A stretch of 64,000 bases of DNA from an uncultured Prevotella sp. (lineage in GTDB: Bacteria; Bacteroidota; Bacteroidia; Bacteroidales; Bacteroidaceae), in assembly GCA_944320355.1 (NCBI GenBank), contig CALUHC010000037.1:1-64000 (forward strand), given 5' to 3'. The position numbers and the translations under genes were made by a program. Positions 17,230-26,124 of the stretch are shown here, piece by piece. The notes under the pieces are model-generated. The model ran no database searches, was not told where the DNA came from, and saw nothing but the letters and a program-made list of their open reading frames with translations. Each line of letters starts with the position of its first letter. Position 1 is the stretch's first letter.

Positions 17230-17901
17230 ATGGAGAAGAAATCAAGTAAGTGGATTTTGCCGATATGCTGCGGGCTGTCGCTGGCCTTGTCCGTTCCAGC
17301 GGCACTTATGGTGTTTTTCCACCAATCAGTCTCGTGGTCGTTCCTGGACGTGGCCTCCTCGTTCATCGCCATGGCGATAGCCGCTTTTGTCATGGCGCAG
17401 ATATATCAGTCATTCACACTTATGTCAAGAATAGACAAGAAAAACAAAGGTTTGCTAGAGAAGGTAAATGAAGCTCACGAAAGGCAGAAGGCAGAAATGA
17501 CTGACTTGTTTAAGGCGAAACTGGTGAGCTACGACCACAACATGTCAGCTTGCATTTTGCAGATGGAAGCTGTTTGCGTAAGTTTCATACACAACGATTT
17601 CAAGAACGCGCTGGAAGGGCTGATGAACGCGCTGAACGAGGCGAATATCGCAAAAGAAAATGACTTCCCTGAAATACCGAACCCCGCGGAAGGAATATTA
17701 TCTTTCATCACGGCCATAAAAAACATAAACCCTCCAATCGACATAAGCGAGGAGAAAGCCAAAGGATACTGCAAGATTCTTTCCGCGACAGGGAGCGACG
17801 AGGCCATCGGGCTAATCGCGTATATTCAGAATATGTCGAACACAGCCGCTAGTTCCACAAGCAACAGCACCGCGGCAAAAAATATCCCTATGATGAAATA
17901 G
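17230..17901 (+). CDS. Membrane-anchored protein with a coiled coil, unknown function
   Basis: Starting at the ATG at 17230 the product is about 223 residues. Two hydrophobic helices lie near the N end (WILPICCGLSLALSVPAALMVFF and FLDVASSFIAMAIAAFVMAQIY). A charged stretch likely to be a coiled coil follows (SRIDKKNKGLLEKVNEAHERQKAEMTDLFKAKL), then a mostly helical cytoplasmic domain ending in a Ser/Asn-rich tail. No family recognised. It lies between the two divergent arms of the phage-like island. Its last 76 bp overlap the opposite-strand gene ending at 17826. Confidence 0.6.
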   Translation: MEKKSSKWILPICCGLSLALSVPAALMVFFHQSVSWSFLDVASSFIAMAIAAFVMAQIYQSFTLMSRIDKKNKGLLEKVNEAHERQKAEMTDLFKAKLVSYDHNMSACILQMEAVCVSFIHNDFKNALEGLMNALNEANIAKENDFPEIPNPAEGILSFITAIKNINPPIDISEEKAKGYCKILSATGSDEAIGLIAYIQNMSNTAASSTSNSTAAKNIPMMK

Positions 17902-18002
17902 CCAGGGTCACCTGTATCGATGGAAGCGGCTACACACCACAGCAAGAAAAATGCCGTCGGTATATTAACGAAGATGAGCAATCCTTTATAATAATCATCC
18001 AT
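17826..18002 (-). CDS. Small membrane protein, unknown
   Basis: A 58-residue hydrophobic product (MDDYYKGLLIFVNIPTAFFLLWCVAASIDTGDPGYFIIGIFFAAVLLLVELAAVFDIF) with two predicted membrane helices; the frame can be extended to 18047. Support for it being real is the minus-strand TATCTTTG box at 18124-18131 with a repressor-type operator in the same relative position as at the 17129 promoter. It converges on and overlaps the end of the 17230 gene. No family recognised. Confidence 0.4.
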   Translation of the reverse strand: MDDYYKGLLIFVNIPTAFFLLWCVAASIDTGDPGYFIIGIFFAAVLLLVELAAVFDIF

Positions 18003-18128
18003 GGCACCAAGAACCAAAAAAGCCCCGAGGCAGGTACGAGCTACCACGGGGCATATGTTAATAAAACCTCTTGCGAGGAATGTTTAACCTTGCTGATGTA
18101 ACATCTCGTACTTGTTACGGATGCAAAG

Positions 18129-18147
18129 ATACACAAATTTTGTGAAT
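18129..18147. promoter_or_regulatory. Predicted repressor operator 3
   Basis: ATACACA-AATTT-TGTGAAT, the same 7-5-7 dyad as at 17134 and 17166. It ends exactly one base before the repressor ATG, which suggests autoregulation, and it also covers the minus-strand -7 box at 18124-18131. Confidence 0.6.
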
Positions 18148-18816
18148 ATGAACACCGTTGGAGAAAGAATTTTTGAGGTGAAGAATCATTTCTTCGGAGC
18201 TGATAGGGGAAGCAATAAAAAGTTTGCTGACGCTATCGGGGTTAATCCAAATGTGGTTTCAAACTGGTTCTCACGCAAGGACGGAATAGGAAATGCCGTG
18301 ATAGAAAAAATTTTAGAGGCATTCCCTTCAGTTGACAAAGGTTGGTTGGTTGGCGGAAATGGAGAGATGTTGAACAATGAAGCGGAAAACGAGAAAAATC
18401 CCGTGAAAAGCTACATCTCTGGCGTTCCTTATTATAACGTGGATTTCATTGGGGGCTTCGACTTAATCCTGAATGACCAAACAATCAACCCGGAATATTA
18501 CATCCAGTTCAAGCCATACGACAAGGCTACGTGTTGGTGTAACATTACAGGGCACTCTATGGAGCCGGAAATAAACCACGGCGATATAATAGCCCTTCGA
18601 GAGATACATGATACGTCGTTCCTGCCCTACGGCGAAATATACGCCATCGTCACAGCAAACGATATGCGCACAGTTAAGCGTATCGGGCCATCCTCCAATC
18701 CTGACAATTACACTCTCATTCCGACAAACAAATCACCCGAATATGGAATACAGGAATTGCCTAAAAATATGATATTACGTATTTTTGAAGTTATGGGGTG
18801 TATGAAAAGATTGTAA
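18148..18816 (+). CDS. Phage-type repressor, HTH plus S24/LexA peptidase domain
   Basis: A 222-residue transcriptional repressor of the CI/LexA type. Residues 1-70 form an XRE-like HTH (NKKFADAIGVNPNVVSNWFSRKDGIGNAVIEKILEAFPSVDKGWLVGGNGEML). The C-terminal S24 domain has the serine in GHSMEPEINHGDIIALRE (about residue 136) and the lysine in MRTVKRIG (about 176), the dyad used for self-cleavage in this family. I chose the start at 18148 because the longer frame would run through operator 3. Such repressors hold lysogeny or element silence until DNA damage. Confidence 0.88.
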   Translation: MNTVGERIFEVKNHFFGADRGSNKKFADAIGVNPNVVSNWFSRKDGIGNAVIEKILEAFPSVDKGWLVGGNGEMLNNEAENEKNPVKSYISGVPYYNVDFIGGFDLILNDQTINPEYYIQFKPYDKATCWCNITGHSMEPEINHGDIIALREIHDTSFLPYGEIYAIVTANDMRTVKRIGPSSNPDNYTLIPTNKSPEYGIQELPKNMILRIFEVMGCMKRL

Positions 18817-18837
18817 GTCAAAAAAAGCATTATAATT

Positions 18838-19197
18838 ATGAAGAAAATCCTATTTCTATTGCTTGCCGGAGTATTGCTCTCTTGTGGAAGCCCAAGGAAA
18901 AAAGTTATTGAAGTAAATGAAACAAACGAAACAAAAACAACAAGTGTTGAAGAATACATAAACACAATAACAGGCTTCACTTGCGAGAAGGCAGCTGTTA
19001 CAGACAACGGCTACCTCATTATCGCCATTGACGCAACTTCAGACGAAGGTTATGACAATTTAGCCTCACAATTCCTTGACGAGGCTAAACGGGAGGGCGT
19101 AACAGGCTTGAAAGGGTGCGCCATCGTTGACATCAAGAACGCTAAGTTTGAGCAAGGTGCTGTTGTAGGCAAGAGGATAGGAAGGGCTTATGATTGA
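18838..19197 (+). CDS. Small lipoprotein, unknown function
   Basis: A 119-residue protein with a lipoprotein signal (MKKILFLLLAGVLLSCGS, Cys16), a Thr- and Glu-rich linker (VIEVNETNETKTTSVEEY) and a compact α/β C-terminal part (DNGYLIIAIDATSDEGYDNLASQFLDEAKREGVTGLKGCAIVDIKNAKFEQGAVVGKRIGRAYD). I do not recognise the family. It lies 21 bp downstream of the repressor and is probably cotranscribed with it, so it may be expressed in the silent state. Codon use is more AT-rich than in the surrounding core genes. Confidence 0.65.
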   Translation: MKKILFLLLAGVLLSCGSPRKKVIEVNETNETKTTSVEEYINTITGFTCEKAAVTDNGYLIIAIDATSDEGYDNLASQFLDEAKREGVTGLKGCAIVDIKNAKFEQGAVVGKRIGRAYD

Positions 19198-19213
19198 CGT
19201 TATTTTTGATTAG

Positions 19214-19234
19214 GTAGCCAAAATGTAGTCAATT
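19214..19234. repeat. 21-bp sequence shared with the tRNA-Leu 3' flank
   Basis: Identical to 10962-10982. See that entry. Confidence 0.5.
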
Positions 19235-19244
19235 CAATAAATAC

Positions 19245-19285
19245 AAAAATTCCAAATATCTGAAAATCAAATATTTGGAATTTTT
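19245..19285 (-). terminator. Terminator of tmRNA
   Basis: AAAAATTCCAAATAT and ATATTTGGAATTTTT form a perfect 15-bp stem just beyond the tmRNA 3' end. Confidence 0.8.
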
Positions 19286-19290
19286 ATCCG

Positions 19291-19690
19291 TGGACCTGGA
19301 GGGAGTCGAACCCTCGTCCAAACAGGGAAACCATACGCTTTCTACATGCTTATTCCGGACTTTGGTTTTCGTGTGATGGCAAGACCCGGACCACCAACCA
19401 GCACCTTATCCCCTAAAAGTTCATCGCGCCGACGGGGCTTTAGCGCGACTATTCCCGATTTAACCGCACCGCTTGGCCGGAGAGCTTCGGAACAACAGCC
19501 TCCGAGCGATGTCCCGTCCCGCCAACCTTGTGGCGGGATTAAGCCGATAATCTACTATGCTTCGATTAGGCAGCGAGAGCGTAATTGTTTTCGCCAGATA
19601 AATTTTTGGCCGAGTGGATTATGGAGTTCACAGCCGTCACTCCGCATGCTTACGTACCATTTCGACCCGCTGTCAAATCCAGTCAAGCCC
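19291..19690 (-). ncRNA. ssrA: tmRNA (transfer-messenger RNA)
   Basis: Rescues stalled ribosomes by trans-translation. The minus strand starts GGGCTTGACTGGATTTGACA. It ends in a tRNA-like half with T-loop GTTCGACTCC and an acceptor stem pairing GGGCTTG with CAGGTCC. The tag reading frame is at 19566-19595: GENNYALAA followed by TAA, the form expected in Bacteroidetes. Several G/C-rich hairpins (for instance CCCGCC/GGCGGG near 19525) match the pseudoknot region. It is a one-piece tmRNA of about 400 nt. Confidence 0.95.
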
Positions 19691-19726
19691 ATGGTAACAC
19701 ACATTCGTTTTCCTCTGAAAACGTTG

Positions 19727-19734
19727 CAAAGGTA
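19727..19734 (-). promoter_or_regulatory. -7 box of tmRNA
   Basis: Minus strand TACCTTTG about 37 bp upstream of the mature tmRNA 5' end; the -33 is not a clear TTG. Confidence 0.5.
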
Positions 19735-19778
19735 CAACTTTTTTGCGGAACGCGAATGATTTTGTGCGTAAAAATGCT

Positions 19779-19786
19779 TACCTTTG
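19779..19786 (+). promoter_or_regulatory. -7 box of the exopolysaccharide operon
   Basis: TACCTTTG on the plus strand gives a 5' leader of about 70 nt to the first gene at 19863. A TTTTG near 19760-19764 may serve as a -33. Confidence 0.55.
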
Positions 19787-19862
19787 CAATAATTTTGTAA
19801 GTACTGTGTTATATATTTGGTGACGTTCGTGAACTAAGCCTAACAAGACAACAATAAAAACA

Positions 19863-22400
19863 ATGAAAAGATACCTCATTTCTATATTTATGTTGATGGC
19901 CTCTGCCACAGCTGTCTTTGCACAATCATCAATGACCGACCAGCAGATAATGGAGTACGTGATGGAAGAACAGCAGAAAGGCACGTCGCAGTCGCAAATA
20001 GTGACCAAGCTGATGCAGCGCGGAGTGACCATCGACCAAATAAGAAGTGTGAAGAACAAGTATGAAAGGCAAATGAAGAACCAGGGGCTGGGCACCGTTG
20101 ACATAACGACATCCGGCAAGGCTACCACCGACCGCCTGCGCAAGAACAACGGCGACAAGAAGGCGGGCGCCAACGTATCGCAGTACAGGATAAAAGACGG
20201 CACTGTACAGAAGCTGCAGAAGAACACCTACGACAGTCAGGATCCGGAGTTCATGCTGATGCAGCGTGAGCTCAGTTCGTTCATGCCCGACTCCACACAA
20301 ATATATGACCAGATGTACCTCGACCAGATGATGGGACAGGAAGACAAGAACAAGCGCAAGATATTCGGCCACGACATATTCAACAACAAAAACCTGACGT
20401 TCGAGCCGAACATGAACATAGCCACACCACAGGACTACCGTCTGGGGCCGGGCGACGCCGTTTTCATTGACATATACGGAGCGTCGCAGAAAACGATAGA
20501 AAGCACTGTGTCGCCCGACGGCACCGTGACCATTGAGGGCTTCGGGCCGGTGAGCGTGAGCGGGCTTACTGTTGCAGAAGCCAACGCCCGGCTGCGCTCA
20601 ACACTCGGCACACGCTACAGCAGCTCGAAGGTGACGCTGACCGTAGGGCAGACACGCACGATAACGGTCAACGTGATGGGCGAGGTCGAGGCACCGGGAA
20701 CATACACCATATCAGCCTTCGCCACCGTGTTCCACGCACTCTACATGGCCGGGGGAATCAACGACATAGGAACACTGCGCAACATAAAGGTGTACAGGCA
20801 CAACCGGCTCGTGACCGTGGTCGACATCTATGACTACATACTGAACGGCAAGCTGAGCGGCAACATCCGTCTGGCAGACAACGACGTGATTGTGGTAGGC
20901 CCTTACGATTGCCTGGTCAACATCGCCGGCAAAGTGAAACGCCCAATGTTCTACGAGATGAAGAAGAACGAGAGCCTCGGTTCGCTGCTCAAATACTCAG
21001 GCGGATTTACCGGCGATGCCTACACAAAGTCAGTGAAAGTGATACGCAAGGCCGGCCGTGAATACTCCATATACAATGTTGACGAGTTTGACGTGAACTC
21101 GTTCAAGATGAACGACGAGGACTCGGTAAACGTAGACTCAGTGATACCGCGCTACTCGAACATGGTGGAGATAAAAGGAGCCGTGTTCCGCCCGGGTATG
21201 TATCAGGTGGGCGGCAACATCACAACGGTGCGCGCGCTCATCGAAGAAGCCGAGGGAGTGACCGAAGAGGCATTCACTGCACGCGGCGTGATGCACCGCA
21301 TGAAGCCCGACCGCACGCTCGAAGTGCTCTCCGTAGACATAGCAGGCATAATGTCTGGCGATGTTCCAGACATACCACTGCGCAACGAGGACGTGCTCTA
21401 CGTGCCAAGCAAGAAAGAGCTGCAGGAAGAGCAGACACTCACAATCCACGGCGAAGTGATGTATCCCGGCATATACAAATACGCCGACAACGAGACCATA
21501 GAAGACTTCGTGCTGCAGGCCGGCGGTCTGAAAAACACGGCCTCGGTGATGAAAGTCGACGTGTCGCGCCGCGTGTTCGACCCCAAAGCCACCACCGTGT
21601 CTGATACAATAGCCCGCACATACTCGTTTTCCCTAAAAGACGGTTTCGTGATCGACGGTGAGCCTGGCTTCGTCCTCCAGCCATTCGACGAGGTCTATGT
21701 GCGTTCCATACCCGGATACACCGAGCAGAAGAACGTCACGATAGAAGGCGAAGTGCTATACAGCGGCACATATACTCTGGCAAAGAAAAGCCAACGGCTA
21801 AGCGAGGTCATAAAGCAGGCCGGCGGACTCACCAACACCGCATACCCCGAAGGAGCACGCCTTGTGCGCAAGATAACGCCTGAAGAGAAGATGCGAATGG
21901 AAAACGTGATGAAAATGGCACAGGCCCAAAGAGGGCTCGGAGACTCCATCGACACAAAGAAACTTGACCTCGGCGACACATACTACGTGGGAATAAACCT
22001 CGACATGGCCATGGAAAAACCTGGCAGCAACTACGACATAGTGCTGCGCGAGGGCGACCGCATCATCGTTCCCGAATATTCGGGAACCGTGAAGATAAGC
22101 GGCGACGTGATGTACCCGAACACTGTGGCATACAGGGACGGAGAGAAACTCGACTACTACATCGACCAGGCCGGCGGATGGGGAAACCGCGCAAAGAAAA
22201 GCCAGACATACATCGTCTACATGAACGGCACCATTGCCAAGGCCAGCCGCAAGAACCGCCCACTGCCTGGTTGCGAAATCATCGTGCCGAGCAAGCCGAT
22301 AAACCAGAAGCTGACCGTCGCCGAAATGGTGGCCATCGGCTCAGGAACAGCATCCGTGGCCACGATGATCGCCACGATTGCCAACCTGATAAAGAACTGA
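19863..22400 (+). CDS. SLBB-domain polysaccharide export protein (Wza-like)
   Basis: Probable outer-membrane/periplasmic export channel for exopolysaccharide. The 845-residue product has a signal peptide (MKRYLISIFMLMASATAVFA) and the poly-export signature near residue 195 (YRLGPGDAVFIDIYGAS, VSPDGTVTIEGFGPVSVSGLTV). It then has about six SLBB repeats, each opening with a motif like VNVMGEVEAPGTY, VNIAGKVKRPMFY, VEIKGAVFRPGMY, LTIHGEVMYPGIY, VTIEGEVLYSGTY and VKISGDVMYPNTV. A hydrophobic segment lies near the C end. It is over twice the length of enteric Wza, a form common in Bacteroidetes. It opens the capsule locus and has its own promoter. Confidence 0.92.
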   Translation: MKRYLISIFMLMASATAVFAQSSMTDQQIMEYVMEEQQKGTSQSQIVTKLMQRGVTIDQIRSVKNKYERQMKNQGLGTVDITTSGKATTDRLRKNNGDKKAGANVSQYRIKDGTVQKLQKNTYDSQDPEFMLMQRELSSFMPDSTQIYDQMYLDQMMGQEDKNKRKIFGHDIFNNKNLTFEPNMNIATPQDYRLGPGDAVFIDIYGASQKTIESTVSPDGTVTIEGFGPVSVSGLTVAEANARLRSTLGTRYSSSKVTLTVGQTRTITVNVMGEVEAPGTYTISAFATVFHALYMAGGINDIGTLRNIKVYRHNRLVTVVDIYDYILNGKLSGNIRLADNDVIVVGPYDCLVNIAGKVKRPMFYEMKKNESLGSLLKYSGGFTGDAYTKSVKVIRKAGREYSIYNVDEFDVNSFKMNDEDSVNVDSVIPRYSNMVEIKGAVFRPGMYQVGGNITTVRALIEEAEGVTEEAFTARGVMHRMKPDRTLEVLSVDIAGIMSGDVPDIPLRNEDVLYVPSKKELQEEQTLTIHGEVMYPGIYKYADNETIEDFVLQAGGLKNTASVMKVDVSRRVFDPKATTVSDTIARTYSFSLKDGFVIDGEPGFVLQPFDEVYVRSIPGYTEQKNVTIEGEVLYSGTYTLAKKSQRLSEVIKQAGGLTNTAYPEGARLVRKITPEEKMRMENVMKMAQAQRGLGDSIDTKKLDLGDTYYVGINLDMAMEKPGSNYDIVLREGDRIIVPEYSGTVKISGDVMYPNTVAYRDGEKLDYYIDQAGGWGNRAKKSQTYIVYMNGTIAKASRKNRPLPGCEIIVPSKPINQKLTVAEMVAIGSGTASVATMIATIANLIKN

Positions 22401-22454
22401 TGCAACAGGCATAATGGTCATGACATAGCAAATAACAATAAAACCCAACAAGCC

Positions 22455-23423
22455 ATGCGACTCTTTTCTATTCTGGTAACGACATACAACAGGGCAACAG
22501 CTCTCGACTACCTGCTCGGCCGCCTGGCCGAATACAACAGTCGTGGGCTTGACTTCGATGTCGTTGTAAGCGATGACTGCTCAACAGACAGCACGGAAGA
22601 AACGTGCAACAAGTGGCTGAAACGCCTGGAGCACATGAAGTATATCCGACTGAAAGAGAACAAAGGCATGGACGGCAACTTCATATCTGTCTATGAAGCC
22701 TGCGAAACGGAATATTGCTGGCTGTTGGGCGATGCGCGCTATGTTGAGTATGACGACCTAAAGCTGATAATAGAAACGCTGAAATCCCGGCAATACACGG
22801 CATTGATTCTTAAATGCCACTCCGCAATGCGACATGAGAGCAAAGTTTATACCGACATTAACGAGCTTATATCGGAGCAAGGGTGGCACATAACGAACAA
22901 CGCTTCGTGCGTTATCCCAAGCCGATTCATCAACTCCATGCTCTACAACCGATACATCGGGACAACCTTCCTGCACATGGGCATATTCGTAGAGAACATC
23001 TGCCTGGAAAAGAACTTCAAGGTAAGGTATCTTGACAAGGTACGAGTTAAAGACATAAAGACCGACGGTTTCACCAAGGTTGGATGGAAAAAGCACCCCT
23101 TTCTCAACTTCGGCAAGCTGTGGTATGAGCACATCATGTCGCTGCCAAACAACATTGACGTGGAAATCAAGCAGAAAGTGCTGCTCGACCACACCAGATA
23201 CACAAAACTGTTCTCGCTGCTTTACATCATGTCCGGCCGGTCGCACTACGGCAGGGCCTATTATGACAGCTATCGCGAAAACAGGCAATACATGCAATTC
23301 GTCTCGGAAATACCGGCTTTCGTGTACGACATAGCAATACACATCCTGCCCCCGTTTTACAAGCCGCTGAGGGCATTGGCCAAAAAAGCAATGCGAAACA
23401 GAACGACAGAGGCAGAAGAATGA
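22455..23423 (+). CDS. Family 2 glycosyltransferase
   Basis: Transfers a sugar from a nucleotide donor to the growing lipid-linked repeat unit on the cytoplasmic face. The 322-residue product has the GT-A fold: FSILVTTYNRATALDYLLGRL, VVSDDCSTDSTEETC, KENKGMDGNF, and a WLLGDARY stretch where the usual DxD metal-binding motif is expected. The donor and acceptor sugars cannot be read from sequence. Its stop overlaps the flippase start (ATGA), so the two are translationally coupled. Confidence 0.85.
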   Translation: MRLFSILVTTYNRATALDYLLGRLAEYNSRGLDFDVVVSDDCSTDSTEETCNKWLKRLEHMKYIRLKENKGMDGNFISVYEACETEYCWLLGDARYVEYDDLKLIIETLKSRQYTALILKCHSAMRHESKVYTDINELISEQGWHITNNASCVIPSRFINSMLYNRYIGTTFLHMGIFVENICLEKNFKVRYLDKVRVKDIKTDGFTKVGWKKHPFLNFGKLWYEHIMSLPNNIDVEIKQKVLLDHTRYTKLFSLLYIMSGRSHYGRAYYDSYRENRQYMQFVSEIPAFVYDIAIHILPPFYKPLRALAKKAMRNRTTEAEE

Positions 23424-24976
23424 CACCCGAAAAACAAGAAACAAAAACAAAACGCATAGCCAAAAACTCGCTTGTGCTGTATGTCCGCCTGGCCGTTCTC
23501 ATCATAGTCGGGCTGTATACATCGCGTGTCACGCTCGACATCCTTGGGGTCGAAGACTTCGGCATATACAATCTGGTGGGAGGAATCATTGTAATGATGA
23601 ACTTCATCAGCAACGCCATGGCACTTGCCATCAACCGTTTCTTGTCGTTCAACATAGGGCGCGGCGATATAAAAAAGGCTTCCGATGTGTTCTCTATGGC
23701 CGTAAACATCCACGTGTTGCTCTGCCTCGCCGTGTTCGTGATTGGCGAAACGATAGGCCTGTGGTTCGTAAACACCCACTTGGTGATTCCGGCCGACAGA
23801 ATGTTTGCTGCCAACGTGGTGTATCAGACATCGCTTATCTCGTTCTCACTGCAGATATTGAGCGTGCCGTACAACTCGGACATCATATCTCACGAGCACA
23901 TGGGATACTTCGCCTTGACCAGCATCATCCAGACACTCGGCAAACTTCTCGCCGCAATATCGCTCACACTATTCATCGATACAGACAAGCTCGTGACCTA
24001 CGCCATACTGATGGTGCTGCCGTTTGTGCTGTATTTCCTGATGAACACCATTTACTGCACACGCCGTTTTGAGGAAGCATCATATAAATGGATATGGTCC
24101 AAGAGCCTGTTCAGGGAGATGTCGTCGTTTGCCGGCTTCAGTACGTTCGGCAATATGGCGACGGCAATCGTCAACTTAGGGCAAAGTGTGTTGCTCAATA
24201 TGTTCTTCGGCCCGGCCTTGAACACGGTGAGGGGACTGTCGTTGCAGGTCAACGCGGCGGTCCAATCGTTTGCCGGCGGCATCTATACCGCTGTCAATCC
24301 GCAGATAATAAAGTCATACGCGCAGGGCGACATCGACTATTTCAACAAGCTGGTCTGCACGTCAACCAAGATAGGCTACTTCATGATTTTCACCTTGTCG
24401 CTGCCCATGATACTGGAAATAGAGCCTATCCTGTCCGTCTGGCTTACCGAAGTTCCCGATTATACGTCAATTTTCGTAAGGCTCATACTCATTAACACGC
24501 TGATATACAACTTCGTCACACCATCATGGATGGCGTTTCAGGCCACCGGCAAGGTGGCCGTGATACACCTTACAACCGGCTGCATAAACCTGTGCAACGT
24601 CATCATAACGTATATTATGTGGAAGAACGTGCAAACCGAGCCTTACTTCATAATCATAGTCAACATCGCAGTGAGCTTCATTATGCAGCTGGCCACAATG
24701 ATATTGCAGAGCCGCAGGCTGCCCATAAACATGAGAATGTACGGCCGCAGTGTTGTGCTGTCTGTGATGTTATATTCCATTTGCGCAGCAATCATACCCA
24801 TAGCAGTTTACTCTACCATGGAAGAAGGCATCTTGAGGTTCGTCGTCACATTCGCCCTTTCGGTCGCCTGCTCGGTCTTTGCGTTCTACCGGATATGCCT
24901 TGACAAGGCTTTGAAGGATTACGTTGCGCAATACGCCAAGACAAAGATAGGCAAAATGACACGCAAGACACAGTGA
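23420..24976 (+). CDS. Polysaccharide flippase (Wzx type)
   Basis: Probable flippase that moves undecaprenyl-linked repeat units across the inner membrane. The 518-residue protein has about 12-14 hydrophobic helices, opening with KNSLVLYVRLAVLIIVGLYTSRVTLDILGVEDFGIYNLVGGIIVMMNF, which is the polysaccharide-synthesis/MOP superfamily signature. It lies between a glycosyltransferase and a chain-length regulator, as Wzx does in Wzx/Wzy loci. Confidence 0.88.
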   Translation: MTPEKQETKTKRIAKNSLVLYVRLAVLIIVGLYTSRVTLDILGVEDFGIYNLVGGIIVMMNFISNAMALAINRFLSFNIGRGDIKKASDVFSMAVNIHVLLCLAVFVIGETIGLWFVNTHLVIPADRMFAANVVYQTSLISFSLQILSVPYNSDIISHEHMGYFALTSIIQTLGKLLAAISLTLFIDTDKLVTYAILMVLPFVLYFLMNTIYCTRRFEEASYKWIWSKSLFREMSSFAGFSTFGNMATAIVNLGQSVLLNMFFGPALNTVRGLSLQVNAAVQSFAGGIYTAVNPQIIKSYAQGDIDYFNKLVCTSTKIGYFMIFTLSLPMILEIEPILSVWLTEVPDYTSIFVRLILINTLIYNFVTPSWMAFQATGKVAVIHLTTGCINLCNVIITYIMWKNVQTEPYFIIIVNIAVSFIMQLATMILQSRRLPINMRMYGRSVVLSVMLYSICAAIIPIAVYSTMEEGILRFVVTFALSVACSVFAFYRICLDKALKDYVAQYAKTKIGKMTRKTQ

Positions 24977-25062
24977 CCCGTCCGCCCATTTCCGCGGCAA
25001 CACGAACAATATAATGCAATAAAAACAGTTACTAAAGTATAACATATAAACAAAACGAAACG

Positions 25063-26103
25063 ATGGAGCAACAAGACAAAATAAAGCAAATAGACTTCAC
25101 GAAGATATTCAAGGCTGCAATCAAGCACAAGAAGAAATACTATTACAGCCTGCCCATAACCTTCGCGGTGGCGTGTTTCATCATACTGTGCGTTCCGAGA
25201 TACTATACCTGCACGGTGCAACTGGCCCCGGAAACGTCGAGCATGAACAGCAATTCCATCAGCGACCTCGCTTCGTCGTTCGGTTTCAACCTTGGAGCAA
25301 GCTCTTCCGGCAGCGATGCCATATTCCCGGAGCTATATCCCCAGCTGATGGAGTCAGTAGATTTCCGCTCCAGCCTGTTCCCGATAAAGATAAAGACACT
25401 GGATGGCGAGATAAACACCACATACTACGAATATCTGGCAAAGCACCAGAAATCGCCCTGGTGGTCGGAGATAACACGTGCCTTGAAAAGCCTGCTGCCC
25501 AAAGACGACACCGGCACAGGAGACAACTCGGTGGTAAACACGTTCCAACTCACACGCGAACAAAAAAGCATCAACGATGCCATTGGCGGCAACGTGATGT
25601 GCGCCGTCGACAAAAAGACATTCGTAATCTCCATCTCCGTAACTGACCAGGACCCGCTTGTCTGCGCCCTTGTGGCCGATTCGGTAAGGAACAAGCTGCA
25701 ACACTTCATCACAAAGTACCGCACGAACAAAGCGTCGATAGACCTGAAATACACCGAAGGGCTGTACAACGATGCCAAGGCAGAATATGAAGAGGCAAGA
25801 CGCAAGTACGCCAAGTTCTCCGACGAGAACTCAGACCTCATACTGCAAAGCGTGAAGTCCAAGCAGGAAGACCTGGAGAACGACATGCAGCTTAAGTTCA
25901 ACAACTACAGCACCATGGCCACACAACTGCAACTGGCGAGGGCCAAGGTGCAGGAAAAGACGCCCGCCTTCACCACGCTGCAGTCGGCAACGGTGCCCCT
26001 GAAGCCCGCCGGCCCCAAGAGAATGATATTCGTTGGCTTCATGACCATATTGGCATTTCTGGCCACAACGATATACGTATCAAAAAAGGAGGGGTGCTTT
26101 TAA
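25063..26103 (+). CDS. Chain-length determinant protein (Wzz type)
   Basis: Regulates polymer length. The 346-residue protein has an N-terminal helix (YYYSLPITFAVACFIILCV), a large periplasmic region with a coiled coil (TEGLYNDAKAEYEEARRKYAKFSDENSDLILQSVKSKQEDLENDMQLKFNNYSTMATQLQLARAKVQEKTPAF), the Pro-rich motif PLKPAGPKR and a C-terminal helix (MIFVGFMTILAFLATTIYVSKKE). There is no tyrosine kinase domain, so it is a Wzz- rather than a Wzc-like protein; no separate kinase is seen in the locus. Confidence 0.88.
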   Translation: MEQQDKIKQIDFTKIFKAAIKHKKKYYYSLPITFAVACFIILCVPRYYTCTVQLAPETSSMNSNSISDLASSFGFNLGASSSGSDAIFPELYPQLMESVDFRSSLFPIKIKTLDGEINTTYYEYLAKHQKSPWWSEITRALKSLLPKDDTGTGDNSVVNTFQLTREQKSINDAIGGNVMCAVDKKTFVISISVTDQDPLVCALVADSVRNKLQHFITKYRTNKASIDLKYTEGLYNDAKAEYEEARRKYAKFSDENSDLILQSVKSKQEDLENDMQLKFNNYSTMATQLQLARAKVQEKTPAFTTLQSATVPLKPAGPKRMIFVGFMTILAFLATTIYVSKKEGCF

Positions 26104-26124
26104 GCATCCGCACGGCCGGGCACG

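Noticed and set aside
10962-19234. The 21-bp pair as the two ends of a single integrated element
   Set aside because: The DNA between them holds core genes such as parC, so the two copies are more likely independent sites.
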